NCBI RefSeq assembly: GCF_004366815.1
Contig: NZ_SORI01000011.1
Location: 1-64,000, forward strand
Source: Aminivibrio pyruvatiphilus
Lineage (GTDB): Bacteria; Synergistota; Synergistia; Synergistales; Aminobacteriaceae
Reading direction: 5' to 3'
DNA: 64,000 nucleotides
Made by a program: the position numbers and the translations under genes. The notes beneath the pieces are model-generated. The model ran no database searches. It saw only the letters and a program-made list of their open reading frames with translations, and was not told the origin of the DNA. Shown here piece by piece: positions 8,558-17,881 of the stretch; positions within the stretch are counted from its first letter, which is position 1, and each line of letters starts with the position of its first letter.

Positions 8558-9229
8558 ATGTTCTACGGAAAAAGAAAATTTCCCTTCTGGGCAAAGCTGG
8601 CCGGCCTTGCCCTTCTGGTTGTTGCCGGTTTTCTCACGGGGTACCTCGGCTATACTCTCTACCGGGAGCTGACGGCTCCGCCGCCCGAAATGCCGGCTTC
8701 ACCCGGTCCGGTTCCGCTGCCGGAACCGTCCCTGCAGTTTCAGGAGCCTCCCGGAGTTCATACTCCGGTTCCGGCGCCGGAACCGCCGCTGCCCCCAGCC
8801 CTGCCGGGAAGGGCGAAAAGCGACCAGCTCTGGCTCCACGTCGTCAAGGGGACTTACCGGATGTATCTCTACCGGGGAAGAAACGTGGAGCGGACCTTCG
8901 ATGTGGCTGTCGGGGCCAACGGAGGGCAGAAGCAGCGTGTCGGCGACAGCAGGACCCCTACAGGTGACTTCACCGTCCAGCAGATTCAGAGGTCCTCCTC
9001 CTGGACCTACGACTTCGGCGACGGGAACGGACCTATCCCGGGAGCGTACGGCCCCTGGTTCATACGGCTGAAAACCCCGGGATGGTCGGGTATAGGCATT
9101 CACGGTACCCATGATCCCCACTCCATCGGCACCATGATAACCCAGGGGTGCATACGGATGAGGAACCATGAACTTGAGGAGCTGAAGAAGACGGTTTTTG
9201 TCGGCATGAAAGTCGTCATTTCGGAATAG
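8558..9229 (+). CDS. L,D-transpeptidase (YkuD domain)
   Basis: A 223-aa envelope protein with one N-terminal membrane anchor (about residues 8-30), a proline-rich spacer (about 38-80) and a C-terminal YkuD catalytic domain. Such enzymes form 3-3 peptidoglycan cross-links or attach proteins to the wall. The signature HGT...GCIRMRN is present with the catalytic cysteine at about residue 198. AAGGAGG lies 7 nt before the ATG at 8558; the frame opens earlier but without such a site. A weak promoter candidate (TTGCCC 8484-8489, TAGAAT 8505-8510, 15-bp spacing) lies upstream. The hydrolase gene follows after 11 bp, so the two probably share a transcript. Confidence 0.9.
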   Translation: MFYGKRKFPFWAKLAGLALLVVAGFLTGYLGYTLYRELTAPPPEMPASPGPVPLPEPSLQFQEPPGVHTPVPAPEPPLPPALPGRAKSDQLWLHVVKGTYRMYLYRGRNVERTFDVAVGANGGQKQRVGDSRTPTGDFTVQQIQRSSSWTYDFGDGNGPIPGAYGPWFIRLKTPGWSGIGIHGTHDPHSIGTMITQGCIRMRNHELEELKKTVFVGMKVVISE

Positions 9230-9240
9230 GAGCAGTTGCC

Positions 9241-10137
9241 ATGAAATTTGTGAACATAGATCTCCAGGTAAACAAAAGGGGTTTTCGGCGCTTCATTTCC
9301 TCGTGGCTGGTAAGGGATGAGAATGAGGACAGGACCTATCTCGTGGACACGGGACCGGGCAGCACCTGGCCCATTGTCCGCGATGCGGTGGAACGGCACG
9401 GAGGGAGCAGGGTGGATGCCGTTCTTCTGACCCATGTGCATCTCGACCATGCCGGGGCTGTTTCCCTCGCTTTTCGGGAATACGGCGCTAAGGTGTCCGC
9501 GGCACCGAAGGGAATTCCTCACCTGCTCGAGCCTGCGGCCCTGTGGAAGGGGAGCGTGGAAACCCTCGGCAATACGGCGTATCTTTACGGAGAGCCGGAA
9601 CCCCTTCCCCGGGAAGCCCTTCTGGCGGATGAAAACCTCCCGGCCGGTTTCTCGGCGGTGGAGACCCCGGGACATGCATCCCATCACCGGTGCTTTGTCC
9701 TTGATGAAGGAGGAGGCGGAAAAACCCTTTTCGCCGGTGAGGCGGCAGGAATTTTCCTGGAAGGGGAGGAGCCTTTTCCCTATCTTCGTCCTGCCACGCC
9801 CCCCCGTTTCTTCCCGGAAGTGACCCTCGAGTCCATTGAAAAGCTGATACCCCTCGGCTGCAGCAGGATCTGCTATTCCCATTTCGGAGCGGCCGAAGGA
9901 GCCGGGGAAATGCTCTCCTTTGCCAGGGGGCAGATTCTCTTCTGGAGAGACATCGTGGTGGACCTGTTCAGAAGGGGGGTTCCGCCTGACGACGAGGAGG
10001 CAGTTTTTCAGGAGCTGCTGGAGCGTGACCCCTTCCTTGCGGCCTGGAGAAAAATGGAGCCCGATATCCGGGACAGGGAGCGGGAGTTCATCGGGAACAG
10101 CATCCGCGGATTCGCGGGAGCTTACGGCCCGAAGTGA
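9241..10137 (+). CDS. Metallo-beta-lactamase-fold hydrolase
   Basis: A 298-aa MBL-fold metal-dependent hydrolase. The zinc motif HVHLDHAG lies at residues 65-72, a further His in TPGHASHH near 140, and an Asp-containing strand FAGEAAG replaces the usual GD pair. The layout resembles the lactonase or generic YqjP-type subgroup, but the substrate is not evident. It starts 11 bp after the L,D-transpeptidase gene with AGGAG before the ATG. The C-terminal 100 residues form a helical extension not needed for the core fold. Confidence 0.8.
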   Translation: MKFVNIDLQVNKRGFRRFISSWLVRDENEDRTYLVDTGPGSTWPIVRDAVERHGGSRVDAVLLTHVHLDHAGAVSLAFREYGAKVSAAPKGIPHLLEPAALWKGSVETLGNTAYLYGEPEPLPREALLADENLPAGFSAVETPGHASHHRCFVLDEGGGGKTLFAGEAAGIFLEGEEPFPYLRPATPPRFFPEVTLESIEKLIPLGCSRICYSHFGAAEGAGEMLSFARGQILFWRDIVVDLFRRGVPPDDEEAVFQELLERDPFLAAWRKMEPDIRDREREFIGNSIRGFAGAYGPK

Positions 10138-10177
10138 AAACGAACGGGGGAGCGGATTTGCTCCCCCCGTTCGTTTC
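10135..10177. terminator. Bidirectional terminator
   Basis: An inverted repeat (AAACGAACGGGGGAGC / GCTCCCCCCGTTCGTTT) between converging genes, with A residues on the left and a T-rich tail on the right. Confidence 0.8.
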
Positions 10178-10184
10178 TCTTCCT

Positions 10185-10970
10185 TTATTTTGTTCCCGGT
10201 GTTCCGTTTCCTGCTTTGTATTCATACACTATTCCCTGAAACGCCTCCGGAAGAACCCGGCTCGTGATCGTCAGGCTGTCCTCGTCGTACTCGATGGAGT
10301 GAAGCTTCAGGGGAAAAACAAATTTTCTCAGGTCGAGAAGGGGCTGGATCTGTTCCACAGCCTGGTCTGTTATGAACTGGGGGACGTCCACCCGGTTCAC
10401 CTTGAGGGTGTAGTCATGAAGCCACACCTGCTGCATGTCCACGATCTTGAACCGGCTGAAGATTTCGATGAGAATGTTCAGCCGGAAGATTACCGTCACC
10501 AGGTAATTCCCCCGGGCGTAAATTCCGTCGGGCCGCATGTCCACCTGGAGGTTGTTCCAGTGGTCGTCATCGCCGAATTCTTTCGAAAGGAGGTTGTCGT
10601 TGAGATCCTTCTCCAGGATCCGGGCGAAGGCGTGGACGTGGAGGATTTCCCCGGCATCAAGTCCTTTTGTCTCCCATTCCCCGGGAGGGTTCATCTGGAC
10701 TCCCATGGCCCTTACCCGCAGGGAATCCATGCGGACGCCGCCGATGACGCATCCCGATATGTCCAGGTAGATATCCCTCACATAGCCGGTGTCGTCCGGT
10801 TCTTCGTCGATGATCATGGTCATCCTCTCGGGGGTGAATTCCGAGACGAAATGCCTGAGGAGATGGCTTCCCAGGGGTTCTCCGCCTGCCGGTGCCGGCG
10901 CGACGAAGAAAAGGGGCAGAAGAGCAGCTGCTGCGACCAGAGCGCATCGAACCGTTTTTTTCATTTTCAT
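10185..10970 (-). CDS. DUF2993 (LmeA-like) exported protein
   Basis: A 261-aa protein with a signal peptide (KMKKTVRCALVAAAALLPL, cleavage near residue 25-29) and a body that resembles DUF2993/LmeA-like proteins, thought to bind lipid or act in the envelope. The frame runs upstream into the ABC-F gene, but the ATG at 10970 has an AGGAAAG site and begins the signal sequence. It lies 28 bp after the ABC-F gene and is probably its operon partner. The family call rests on general pattern (beta-rich, MDSLRVRA and LTITSRV stretches), so it is tentative; the secreted nature is firmer. Confidence 0.6.
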   Translation of the reverse strand: MKMKKTVRCALVAAAALLPLFFVAPAPAGGEPLGSHLLRHFVSEFTPERMTMIIDEEPDDTGYVRDIYLDISGCVIGGVRMDSLRVRAMGVQMNPPGEWETKGLDAGEILHVHAFARILEKDLNDNLLSKEFGDDDHWNNLQVDMRPDGIYARGNYLVTVIFRLNILIEIFSRFKIVDMQQVWLHDYTLKVNRVDVPQFITDQAVEQIQPLLDLRKFVFPLKLHSIEYDEDSLTITSRVLPEAFQGIVYEYKAGNGTPGTK

Positions 10971-10998
10971 TCCGTTCTTTCCTCCCTGGTGGTCATAG

Positions 10999-12936
10999 TT
11001 ATCCAGTTTTTTCGATCGTTTCGATTTCCGCCATGAGGTTTTCCCACAGTCCGTAGAGGGAATCGAGTTCCTTTGCGGCATCGTTTCTCTGAATGAGCAG
11101 GTTCTGGACTTTTTCCGAATCGGAGAGAAAGACCGGATCGGACAGAAGGCTGTCCCTTTCCGACTGCTGTTTTTCAAGGAGAGAAATTTTCACTTCTACC
11201 GGCTCAAGTTTGTCCAGGACCTTTCTTTTCTTTCGGTACAGGAGGTTTCGTCTCTCCGCCTCAATTCTCTTCCGCTCTTTTTCAGGGTCTTCCTTTTCTT
11301 TTGGGTCCATCCGCTTCTCAGCAGCCTCTGAGGAAAGGGCTTTCCTTTTTTCAATAAAATAGGAATAGTTCCCCGGATAGTCCAGGAGTTTTCCCGAGGC
11401 TATTTCCACCACCCTGTTCACCAGGTTGTCGAGGAAAAAGCGGTCATGGGAGACAAGGACCAGGGTGCCGTCGTATTCAAGGAGGGCTCTCTGGAAAAGA
11501 TCCTTGGTCTGCATATCCAGATGGTTCGTAGGCTCGTCGAGAACGAGGCAGTTGGCTTCTTCCATCAGCAGCTTCAGCAGGGCAAGCCGGGATTTCTCTC
11601 CTCCTGAAAGCACTGAAACAGGCTTGTAAATATCGTCGCCGCCGAAGAGAAAAGCCCCGAGAAGGTTTCGCTTGTCCTGGGCTGTCCATGCGGGATTGCG
11701 TCCGGAGAGGGTTTCCCACACGGTCCTGGAATAATCCAGGTTTTCCGATGACTGCTGGGAAAAAAAGGCGATCCGGACATTGTGCCCTGTTCGTACCGTT
11801 CCAGAAGTGAGCCCCTCGGTTCCGCTGAGGATCCTGGAAAGGGTGGACTTTCCGGCCCCGTTGACGCCGACCAGGGCAATTTTCTCTCCCCTCTGGATAG
11901 TCAGGGATGCGTCGGAGAAAACCGTGTGATCCCCGTATTTCTTTTCTCCCTTTTCCATGACGGCCACGTCGAGACCGCTGCGAACGCAGGGTGGAAACCG
12001 GAAGGACACCCGCTTCGTGTCCTCCTCTATTTCAACAAGGCTCATTTTCTCGAGCCGCTTGACCCTGCTCTGTACGGACGCCGCCTTCGAGGCCTTGTAG
12101 CGGAACCGCTCGATGAATTCTTCCATGCGGGCGATTTCTTCCTTCTGGAGTCGTTCCTGCCTTCTGAGTTCTTCAAGCCGCCTTTCCCGCTCGTCGAGGT
12201 ACTCCGAGAAATTGCCCTGGTAGATGGAAATCTTTCCCAGAGAGAGTTCCGCGATGGAGGTGCAGATCGTATCGAGAAACCTCCGGTCGTGGGAGACGGC
12301 GACGATAGTCCCCCGAAAACCTGAAAGCCATCCTTCCAGCCATTCCATGCTCTCCGTGTCAAGGTGGTTTGTCGGTTCGTCAAGCAGCAGGATGTCCGGG
12401 CAGAGAAGAAGAAGGCCGGCAAGGTGGAGCCTCATTTTCCAGCCGCCGGAAAAGCATCCGGTGGTCCTGTCCAGGTCGTACTGTGAAAAGCCAAGGCCCG
12501 AAAGTATTTTGCCTGCCATGGCATCGAAAGCATATCCGTCGAGGGACTCGAACCGTTTCAACAGAAGGTCGTGACGGTTGAGTTCCCGTTCATGCTCGGG
12601 GGATTCCGGGGGTAGTGCGGCCAGCCTTCCTGCGCATGCTGCGAGTTCGTCCTCCACGGCTGCCAGGCCCGTTCTGGAACGCAAAAAGGAAAGAACGGGC
12701 ATGTCGGGGAGCTCCACCAGGTCCTGGGGCAGATAGCCGATCCTGAGCCCTTTGGGGATTGTGACCGTTCCGGAATCCACAGCCGTTTCCCCTGTCATCA
12801 TTCGGAGCAGCGTCGTCTTCCCTGCGCCGTTGTTTCCCACAAGACCGGTACGGGACCCAGAAAGAATGGTCCACGAAAGGTCCTGGAAGAGGGATCGCTC
12901 TCCCAGCTGTATTCGAATGTCGCAAATCCGGATCAC
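10999..12936 (-). CDS. ABC-F family ATPase
   Basis: A 645-aa soluble protein with two ABC ATPase domains and no membrane segment, typical of ABC-F translation factors that act on the ribosome E-site. Domain 1 has Walker A GNNGAGKTT and Walker B LLLDEPTNHLD with signature FSGGWKMRL; domain 2 has GVNGAGKST, LSGGEKSRLALL and LVLDEPTNHLD. A charged linker lies between them and the C-terminal 100 residues (rich in Lys, Glu and Arg) look like the coiled coil of the Uup or YdiF subgroup. The start is a GTG at 12936 preceded by AAGGAGG. Resistance, translational and housekeeping roles cannot be separated by eye. Confidence 0.9.
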   Translation of the reverse strand: MIRICDIRIQLGERSLFQDLSWTILSGSRTGLVGNNGAGKTTLLRMMTGETAVDSGTVTIPKGLRIGYLPQDLVELPDMPVLSFLRSRTGLAAVEDELAACAGRLAALPPESPEHERELNRHDLLLKRFESLDGYAFDAMAGKILSGLGFSQYDLDRTTGCFSGGWKMRLHLAGLLLLCPDILLLDEPTNHLDTESMEWLEGWLSGFRGTIVAVSHDRRFLDTICTSIAELSLGKISIYQGNFSEYLDERERRLEELRRQERLQKEEIARMEEFIERFRYKASKAASVQSRVKRLEKMSLVEIEEDTKRVSFRFPPCVRSGLDVAVMEKGEKKYGDHTVFSDASLTIQRGEKIALVGVNGAGKSTLSRILSGTEGLTSGTVRTGHNVRIAFFSQQSSENLDYSRTVWETLSGRNPAWTAQDKRNLLGAFLFGGDDIYKPVSVLSGGEKSRLALLKLLMEEANCLVLDEPTNHLDMQTKDLFQRALLEYDGTLVLVSHDRFFLDNLVNRVVEIASGKLLDYPGNYSYFIEKRKALSSEAAEKRMDPKEKEDPEKERKRIEAERRNLLYRKKRKVLDKLEPVEVKISLLEKQQSERDSLLSDPVFLSDSEKVQNLLIQRNDAAKELDSLYGLWENLMAEIETIEKTG

Positions 12937-12971
12937 GGCCCCGCCTCCTTCCCGCTTTACTGATGAACCTG

Positions 12972-13001
12972 ATTATACGGTGATTTTTCCGGGGAAAAAA
13001 G
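12972..13001 (-). promoter_or_regulatory. Putative promoter of the ABC-F operon
   Basis: A consensus -10 TATAAT on the minus strand (12977-12972) lies 35 bp before the GTG start; the -35 position is only T-rich, so the element is tentative. Confidence 0.35.
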
Positions 13002-13095
13002 AGGAAAACAAGGATTTCAATGGTATCATTTCTTTTTACGGGTCGCACCTGCGGTTCCCGTTCCGCACAAGAACACGGAGAAAAGAGGAGAGAGA

Positions 13096-14415
13096 ATGAC
13101 TGAGCAGTATTCCGGAGAATGCAGAAACGGAAGCGGGGAGGGAATGAAGAAGGCCCTCTCCTACCGCTGGATTGTGTGGGGGGTTATGGTCTTCGCCTTC
13201 ATGGTGGTTTTCTTTCACCGTTTTGCCGCGGCGGTGGTGAAGGACGACGTGACGAGAGACTTTTCCCTCAGCGCCACCGCTTTCGGCGCCATGGCATCCA
13301 TGTATTTCTACGCCTACATGATCATGCAGATACCGGTAGGGTTCCTCGCCGATTCGCTCGGAGCGAGGATCACGGTCTCCCTTGGAATGTTTCTTGCCGG
13401 GGCCGGATCGGTCATCTTCGGATTCGCACCGTCCTCCTTCTGGCTTTTCCTCGGGAGATTCCTCGTCGGCATAGGTGTATCCACCGTTTTTGTCTCCATC
13501 ATGAAAATCCAGTCCCAATGGTTCCGCGACAGGGAGTTCGCCACCATTTCCGGAGCCACAACTCTTGTGGGCAACGCCGGGGGCATTTTCTCCCAGGGAC
13601 CGCTGGCCCTTCTCATCTCCGTGGTTTCCTGGAGAGCGGGATTTGTGGCCATCGGCCTCCTCACCCTCGCAATCGCGGCGCTGTGTTTCCGGTTCATCCG
13701 GAACAGGCCCCAGGATATGGGGCTTCCTCCGGTAAACGAAAGGGAAATTGCCAGGGCAAACCTGCAGCCGGATCCCTTTTCCGTGGTTTCGGGACTGAAG
13801 AATGTCCTCTCGGTCAGGGGCATCCTTCCGGCGACCCTTTTCTACCTTTTCAACCAGGCCGGTTTTTTCGCCCTCATCGGTACCTGGGGTATCCCCTGGA
13901 TGGTGAACGCCTACGGGCTTTCAGTCCAGGAAGCGTCTTCCTACAGCGTGGTCCTCATCTTCGGGATAATGGCGGGGGGGTTCATCACCGGCTGGATATC
14001 CGACCGCCTCGGAAGAAGAAAAGCCCCCATGCTTGTCAGCTCGCTGCTCCATATGGTTTTGTGGGCGGTGATTCTCCTGTCGGAAAACGGAATGCCTCCC
14101 CTCGGGTGGCTGAAAGTCGTTTTTTTCCTTCTCGGCATAACGAATACTGCCTTTATCCTCGCATGGTCCGTGGCCAAGGAACTTACCTCGGAAAAGTACA
14201 CCGGGCTCGCCATTTCCATACTCAACGCCGCCGGTTTTCTTTCCATAGCAGTCTGCACTTCTGTCATGGGATGGGTCATTGACCTCTTCGCGGCCCTTCC
14301 TCCGGCAGGAGCCTACAGAATGGCCTTCATGCTTCCTCTCGTTTCAGCCGTCCTTTCCTTTCTTTCTGTCCTCTTCATCCCCGAAACAGGATCGGTTAAA
14401 CATGGGGGGCGCTGA
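13096..14415 (+). CDS. MFS transporter
   Basis: A 439-aa major facilitator with about 12 hydrophobic segments. The N-terminal half carries GFLADSLGARI, the common MFS loop 2-3 motif, and the C-terminal half repeats it as GWISDRLGRRKAP. The gene reads like members that move organic anions or sugar phosphates, but no substrate can be given. AGGAGAGAG precedes the ATG at 13096; an internal ATG at 13144 with GGGGAGGG is an alternative start that would begin right at the first membrane segment. It is divergent from the ABC-F gene. No clear terminator follows. Confidence 0.88.
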   Translation: MTEQYSGECRNGSGEGMKKALSYRWIVWGVMVFAFMVVFFHRFAAAVVKDDVTRDFSLSATAFGAMASMYFYAYMIMQIPVGFLADSLGARITVSLGMFLAGAGSVIFGFAPSSFWLFLGRFLVGIGVSTVFVSIMKIQSQWFRDREFATISGATTLVGNAGGIFSQGPLALLISVVSWRAGFVAIGLLTLAIAALCFRFIRNRPQDMGLPPVNEREIARANLQPDPFSVVSGLKNVLSVRGILPATLFYLFNQAGFFALIGTWGIPWMVNAYGLSVQEASSYSVVLIFGIMAGGFITGWISDRLGRRKAPMLVSSLLHMVLWAVILLSENGMPPLGWLKVVFFLLGITNTAFILAWSVAKELTSEKYTGLAISILNAAGFLSIAVCTSVMGWVIDLFAALPPAGAYRMAFMLPLVSAVLSFLSVLFIPETGSVKHGGR

Positions 14416-14544
14416 AAAAGCATCCTGAGGAGAGCATTAAGTTTCAGCTAATGGAAAGCCTTTTTATTTAATTAATTTTCTCAGGAAAAAATGGCCGAAA
14501 AAAAGAAAAAAGATGGGGAAACCTTTACCGGAAGGAAAAAATCC

Positions 14545-14573
14545 TTGACATCAACGGAAAAATCCTATATTGT
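14545..14573 (+). promoter_or_regulatory. Promoter of the cold-shock gene
   Basis: A consensus TTGACA at 14545-14550 is followed by TATATT (14566-14571, 15-bp spacing) or TATTGT (14568-14573, 17-bp spacing). A leader of about 45-50 nt then precedes the coding region. Confidence 0.65.
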
Positions 14574-14626
14574 TTGATAGTGGCCTAGGCCGCGAATTTA
14601 ATAAAGTTTTAGGAGGCTGTCTTTGG

Positions 14627-14827
14627 ATGAGTCAGGGAACAGTGAAATGGTTTAACGATAGCAAAGGGTACGGTTTCATTACAACGGACGAGGGCAAGGA
14701 CGTTTTCGTTCATTTCAGCGCCATTGTTGGTGATGGTTTCAAGACCCTCGCCGAGGGGCAGAAGGTTTCTTTCGACGTCGTCGACGGTGAAAAGGGACCT
14801 CAGGCTGCGAACGTTCACAAAGCGTAA
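14627..14827 (+). CDS. Cold-shock protein (CspA family)
   Basis: A 66-aa single cold-shock domain protein that binds single-stranded RNA or [23 protein letters not shown] and DVFVHFSAI contain the RNP1 (KGYGFI) and RNP2 (VFVHF) motifs. The length is that of bacterial CspA homologues. The frame is open further upstream, but the ATG at 14627 follows AGGAGG by 10 nt and matches the family start. It has its own promoter and terminator. The helicase gene on the other strand shares the converging terminator; both genes are of the kind that handles structured RNA. Confidence 0.95.
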   Translation: MSQGTVKWFNDSKGYGFITTDEGKDVFVHFSAIVGDGFKTLAEGQKVSFDVVDGEKGPQAANVHKA

Positions 14828-14859
14828 CCCTTCCCTCGATTTACATTAAACCAAGGGAA

Positions 14860-14897
14860 AAAAGACCGCCGGTTCTTCGGAACCGGCGGTCTTTTTC
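14860..14897. terminator. Bidirectional terminator between csp and the helicase gene
   Basis: A 14-bp stem (AAAGACCGCCGGTT / AACCGGCGGTCTTT) with a CTTCGG loop, followed by T residues on the plus strand and preceded by A residues that serve the minus strand. Confidence 0.92.
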
Positions 14898-14898
14898 G

Positions 14899-16629
14899 TT
14901 ATCTTCCTCTGTATTCCGGCTTGCCCTGCCTCCTGGGCCGGGATGCGCCTGATGGACGTCCCCTGACCTGCTGGGTCTGGCTGGACGCGGGAAGGAGGAA
15001 ATCCCTGCCTTTGCCCTCTTCAAGGAGACCGCACCGTTCCAGGCCGCGGCAATCCTCCTCGAACCGGGAGAGAGCCACGGGAAGCAGCTCCACGAGGACA
15101 TGGTCGTCTTTCATCCTGATAGCGCCCACTTCCGAACGGTCCACGTTCAGGGATGTGCATACGGAGCTCAGAACCCTGCCCACGTCCCATCCGTCCGCCA
15201 GTCCCTTGCTCAGGCGCAGCATTGTTCCCTTGGGACGTCTTCCCTTAAGGGGCCGTGCCCCGGGTGTGCGGTCTTTTTCTCCGGCGAAGCGGCTCTTTCT
15301 CCGGAGTTCCCGTTCCAGTTCGGAGGAGAGATTGTATCCGGCAGAACGTTTTGAAGACAGGGTCCAGAGCAGCCTGGCTACGAGATTTTTCGCACTGACC
15401 CTGGAAAGAAGGTCCTCGGCCCACAGGAGATAATCCTCGTCTTCTCCGGCTTCCTTCACGGTGAGAAGTTTTTCTTCTGCGATCTCTCTCTGAACCTTTG
15501 AAATGGCGTCAAGGTCGGGGACATTCTTCCATTCAACGGTTACCTTTGCCGAACCGAGCATGTACTTGAATTTCTCCGCCTCCTGGGGGGAAAGAAGGAG
15601 GATGTCGGTTCCTTCCCGCCCGGCCCGTCCTGTCCGTCCGCTCCTGTGGACGAAAGTCTCCCTGTCGTCGGGCAGTCCGATCTGGATGACGTGCGTTACT
15701 CCCTCAACGTCGAGGCCGCGGGCAGCCACGTTCGTCGCGACAAGCAGCGGCAGGTGCCCGTTTTTGAAGGAACCGAGAACGGCATTGCGCTCTCTCTGGG
15801 TCATTTCTCCATGGAGCGACCCCGCGCTGAAACCTTCTTCCGAAAGCCGCTGGGCCACAGACATGGTTTCCAGGCGGGTATGGCAGAAGATCAGTCCCCG
15901 TTTGGGCCGTTCCCAGAGAAGAACGTTCACGAGGCCTTCCATTTTATGCCTGAAGGGAACGAGGTATGCCCGGTGGACGATATCCTCGTGCTGTTCGCCA
16001 TCCTCCACCAGGGAGATGGACACAGGAGCGGAGAGGTATTTTTTCGAGAGTTCCCTGACTTCCCTGGGCATGGTGGCGGAGAAAAGCCAGGTCCGCTCCC
16101 GCTGGGGAAGAGCGTCAAGAATGCCTTCAAGTTCATCCCGGAATCCCATGTCGAGCATATGGTCCCCTTCATCCAGGATGACGGAATGGATACCGTCAGC
16201 TCTCAGGGTTCCCCTGTTCACGTGGTCAAGGGTCCTTCCCGGCGTGCCGACGACGATGACTGCTCCGTCCTTGAGTGAGCGGATCTGGGTTGACATGTCC
16301 AGCCCTCCCACAAGAGTGGCGACCGATATATCCATGTACCGCGAAAGCCATTCCGCCTCACGGGCAGTCTGCTGGGCCAGTTCCCTGGTGGGGGAGAGGA
16401 CAAGAATCCGGGGTGAGGACTGGGGAAGATCCATATTCTGAAGAAGCGGCAACAGGAAGGCCAGGGTTTTTCCGGAGCCCGTCTTGGCCCGGACGATCAG
16501 GTCTGTTTCGAAATTTTCCAGGGCGAGGACTTTTTCCTGTACCGGGGTCGGGATGGAAAATCCCTTCTTTTTCAGGGCGAGAAGCAGTTCTTCCCGCAGT
16601 TCGTAACTCGCGAAACCGTTGTCATTCAT
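14899..16629 (-). CDS. DEAD-box RNA helicase with DbpA-type RNA-binding domain
   Basis: A 576-aa ATP-dependent RNA helicase, likely in ribosome assembly or cold adaptation. Visible motifs are the Q motif (GFSIPTPVQ), Walker A AKTGSGKT (near 46-53), PTRELAQQ, motif II LDEGDHMLD (near 152), SAT, the NVAARGLDVEGV region and RSGRTGRAGREG. Motif II reads DEGD in place of DEAD. The C-terminal 75 residues (KGLADGWDVGRVL to LERCGL) look like the RRM-like DbpA domain. The ATG at 16629 is preceded by AAGGAGG, about 12 nt away; a longer frame begins at 16731 without support. It converges with the cold-shock gene. Confidence 0.9.
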   Translation of the reverse strand: MNDNGFASYELREELLLALKKKGFSIPTPVQEKVLALENFETDLIVRAKTGSGKTLAFLLPLLQNMDLPQSSPRILVLSPTRELAQQTAREAEWLSRYMDISVATLVGGLDMSTQIRSLKDGAVIVVGTPGRTLDHVNRGTLRADGIHSVILDEGDHMLDMGFRDELEGILDALPQRERTWLFSATMPREVRELSKKYLSAPVSISLVEDGEQHEDIVHRAYLVPFRHKMEGLVNVLLWERPKRGLIFCHTRLETMSVAQRLSEEGFSAGSLHGEMTQRERNAVLGSFKNGHLPLLVATNVAARGLDVEGVTHVIQIGLPDDRETFVHRSGRTGRAGREGTDILLLSPQEAEKFKYMLGSAKVTVEWKNVPDLDAISKVQREIAEEKLLTVKEAGEDEDYLLWAEDLLSRVSAKNLVARLLWTLSSKRSAGYNLSSELERELRRKSRFAGEKDRTPGARPLKGRRPKGTMLRLSKGLADGWDVGRVLSSVCTSLNVDRSEVGAIRMKDDHVLVELLPVALSRFEEDCRGLERCGLLEEGKGRDFLLPASSQTQQVRGRPSGASRPRRQGKPEYRGR

Positions 16630-16694
16630 TAATTTTTGTTCCTCCTTGAGATTCGAAAGAAGGGAAGGGCAACGACGCCTCCGTCTTTCGCCCT

Positions 16695-16729
16695 CAAAAA
16701 AGAGTGGACCCCGTTCCGGGGGTCCACTC
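16695..16729 (-). terminator. Terminator of the ABC importer operon
   Basis: On the minus strand GAGTGGACCCCC / GGGGTCCACTC with a short GGAAC loop runs into six T residues, about 80 bp after the last permease stop. Confidence 0.9.
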
Positions 16730-16807
16730 AAAATCTTCCCTCCATTACATCTGATCTATTATGCGGAAGATTTGTGATTTGTCAAGCTACCCAAACACGA
16801 AAAGGCG

Positions 16808-17881
16808 TTACTCCTTTTTTGTCAGCCTCTGCCATGCGTGGAGAGCCAGGGCTATGCCGATGACCCCGTAGGCGACGAAAACACGGAAATATTCGCCAAC
16901 CTGGGCGCTTCCCATGATATTCTTCCCTGCCAGGGGGGACACGATGAAAAGGGCGTGAAAAAGCACCGTTCCAAGGATAGCCTGGCCGATGGTGGCCTTC
17001 GAGACGGATGCGCCGCCTATTAGGAGCGCCGCCACAGCGAAGGTCCCTACCTGGACATGGGATCCGTACACCTGGACGTTCCCGATGTTCTGGAGGAAGA
17101 TGAGCTGTCCCCAGGCCGCGAGAACGGTGGAGAAGATGACGGCGATGATCCTCACCCTGTCGACCTTTATGCCGGCCACCTCGGCGATGTGCCTGTTCTG
17201 TCCCACGGCCCGGAAATCCTGGCCGAGCTTCGTCCTGAAGAGAAGGTAAACGGCTGCGCAGAGAAGGGCGATTATAACGAGAGTAAGCACCGGGAAATTG
17301 ATGTTGTTCAGGTATTTAAGCACCGGAATGTCGATGCTCCTCGCCCGGAAGACGTAAAACTTGTCAATGGCGTACTGCCAGATCTTGAGGTCGAGGGTGT
17401 TCACAAAGCCGATCCCCGATGGCAGCAGCAGCGCCTTGTTGGAAATGGGAATGATCCACCCGATGAAGATGAGACATACGAGCTGGTAGAGTCCGTTGGC
17501 GAAAAAGCCGAGAATCAGGCCCGTGATCATTTCCTTTCCCTTGGCCTTATTGAAAAGGATGCCGGTGAGCCAGCCGAAGAGGACGGCGAAGGGAACGGAC
17601 ATGATGCATGCCAGAAAGAACCCCGTTATTCCGGTGAGGTTGTAGACCACCGTGATGAAAGCTGCAAACTGGCCGGCCATGGCGCCGAGGACAATGCCGA
17701 AATTGAGTCCCATCCCTGCGAGTACCGGGATAATAAGAGAGATCACCAGGAAGGAGTTCCGTGCGAGCCTGGACATGAGATCGTTGGCGAAAAACATCCA
17801 GGACAGCCCGGAATAATAAAAACCGATCGAGCAGAGAACAAGGAACACTATGGGGACTATGTTTTTCTGAAGGAGCCTCAT
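16808..17881 (-). CDS. ABC importer permease 2
   Basis: A 357-aa inner-membrane permease of the BPD_transp_2 type (the branched-chain amino acid, ribose and nucleoside importer group), with 8-10 hydrophobic segments. The family-type stretches GLNFGIVLGAMAGQFAAF and GQDFRAVGQNRHIAEVAGI (the EAA-like loop) are visible. Its ATG at 17881 overlaps the stop of the preceding permease in an ATGA arrangement, which indicates translational coupling. With the first permease it would form a heterodimeric channel driven by the ATPase encoded two genes upstream. It is the last gene of the operon, before a terminator. Confidence 0.88.
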   Translation of the reverse strand: MRLLQKNIVPIVFLVLCSIGFYYSGLSWMFFANDLMSRLARNSFLVISLIIPVLAGMGLNFGIVLGAMAGQFAAFITVVYNLTGITGFFLACIMSVPFAVLFGWLTGILFNKAKGKEMITGLILGFFANGLYQLVCLIFIGWIIPISNKALLLPSGIGFVNTLDLKIWQYAIDKFYVFRARSIDIPVLKYLNNINFPVLTLVIIALLCAAVYLLFRTKLGQDFRAVGQNRHIAEVAGIKVDRVRIIAVIFSTVLAAWGQLIFLQNIGNVQVYGSHVQVGTFAVAALLIGGASVSKATIGQAILGTVLFHALFIVSPLAGKNIMGSAQVGEYFRVFVAYGVIGIALALHAWQRLTKKE

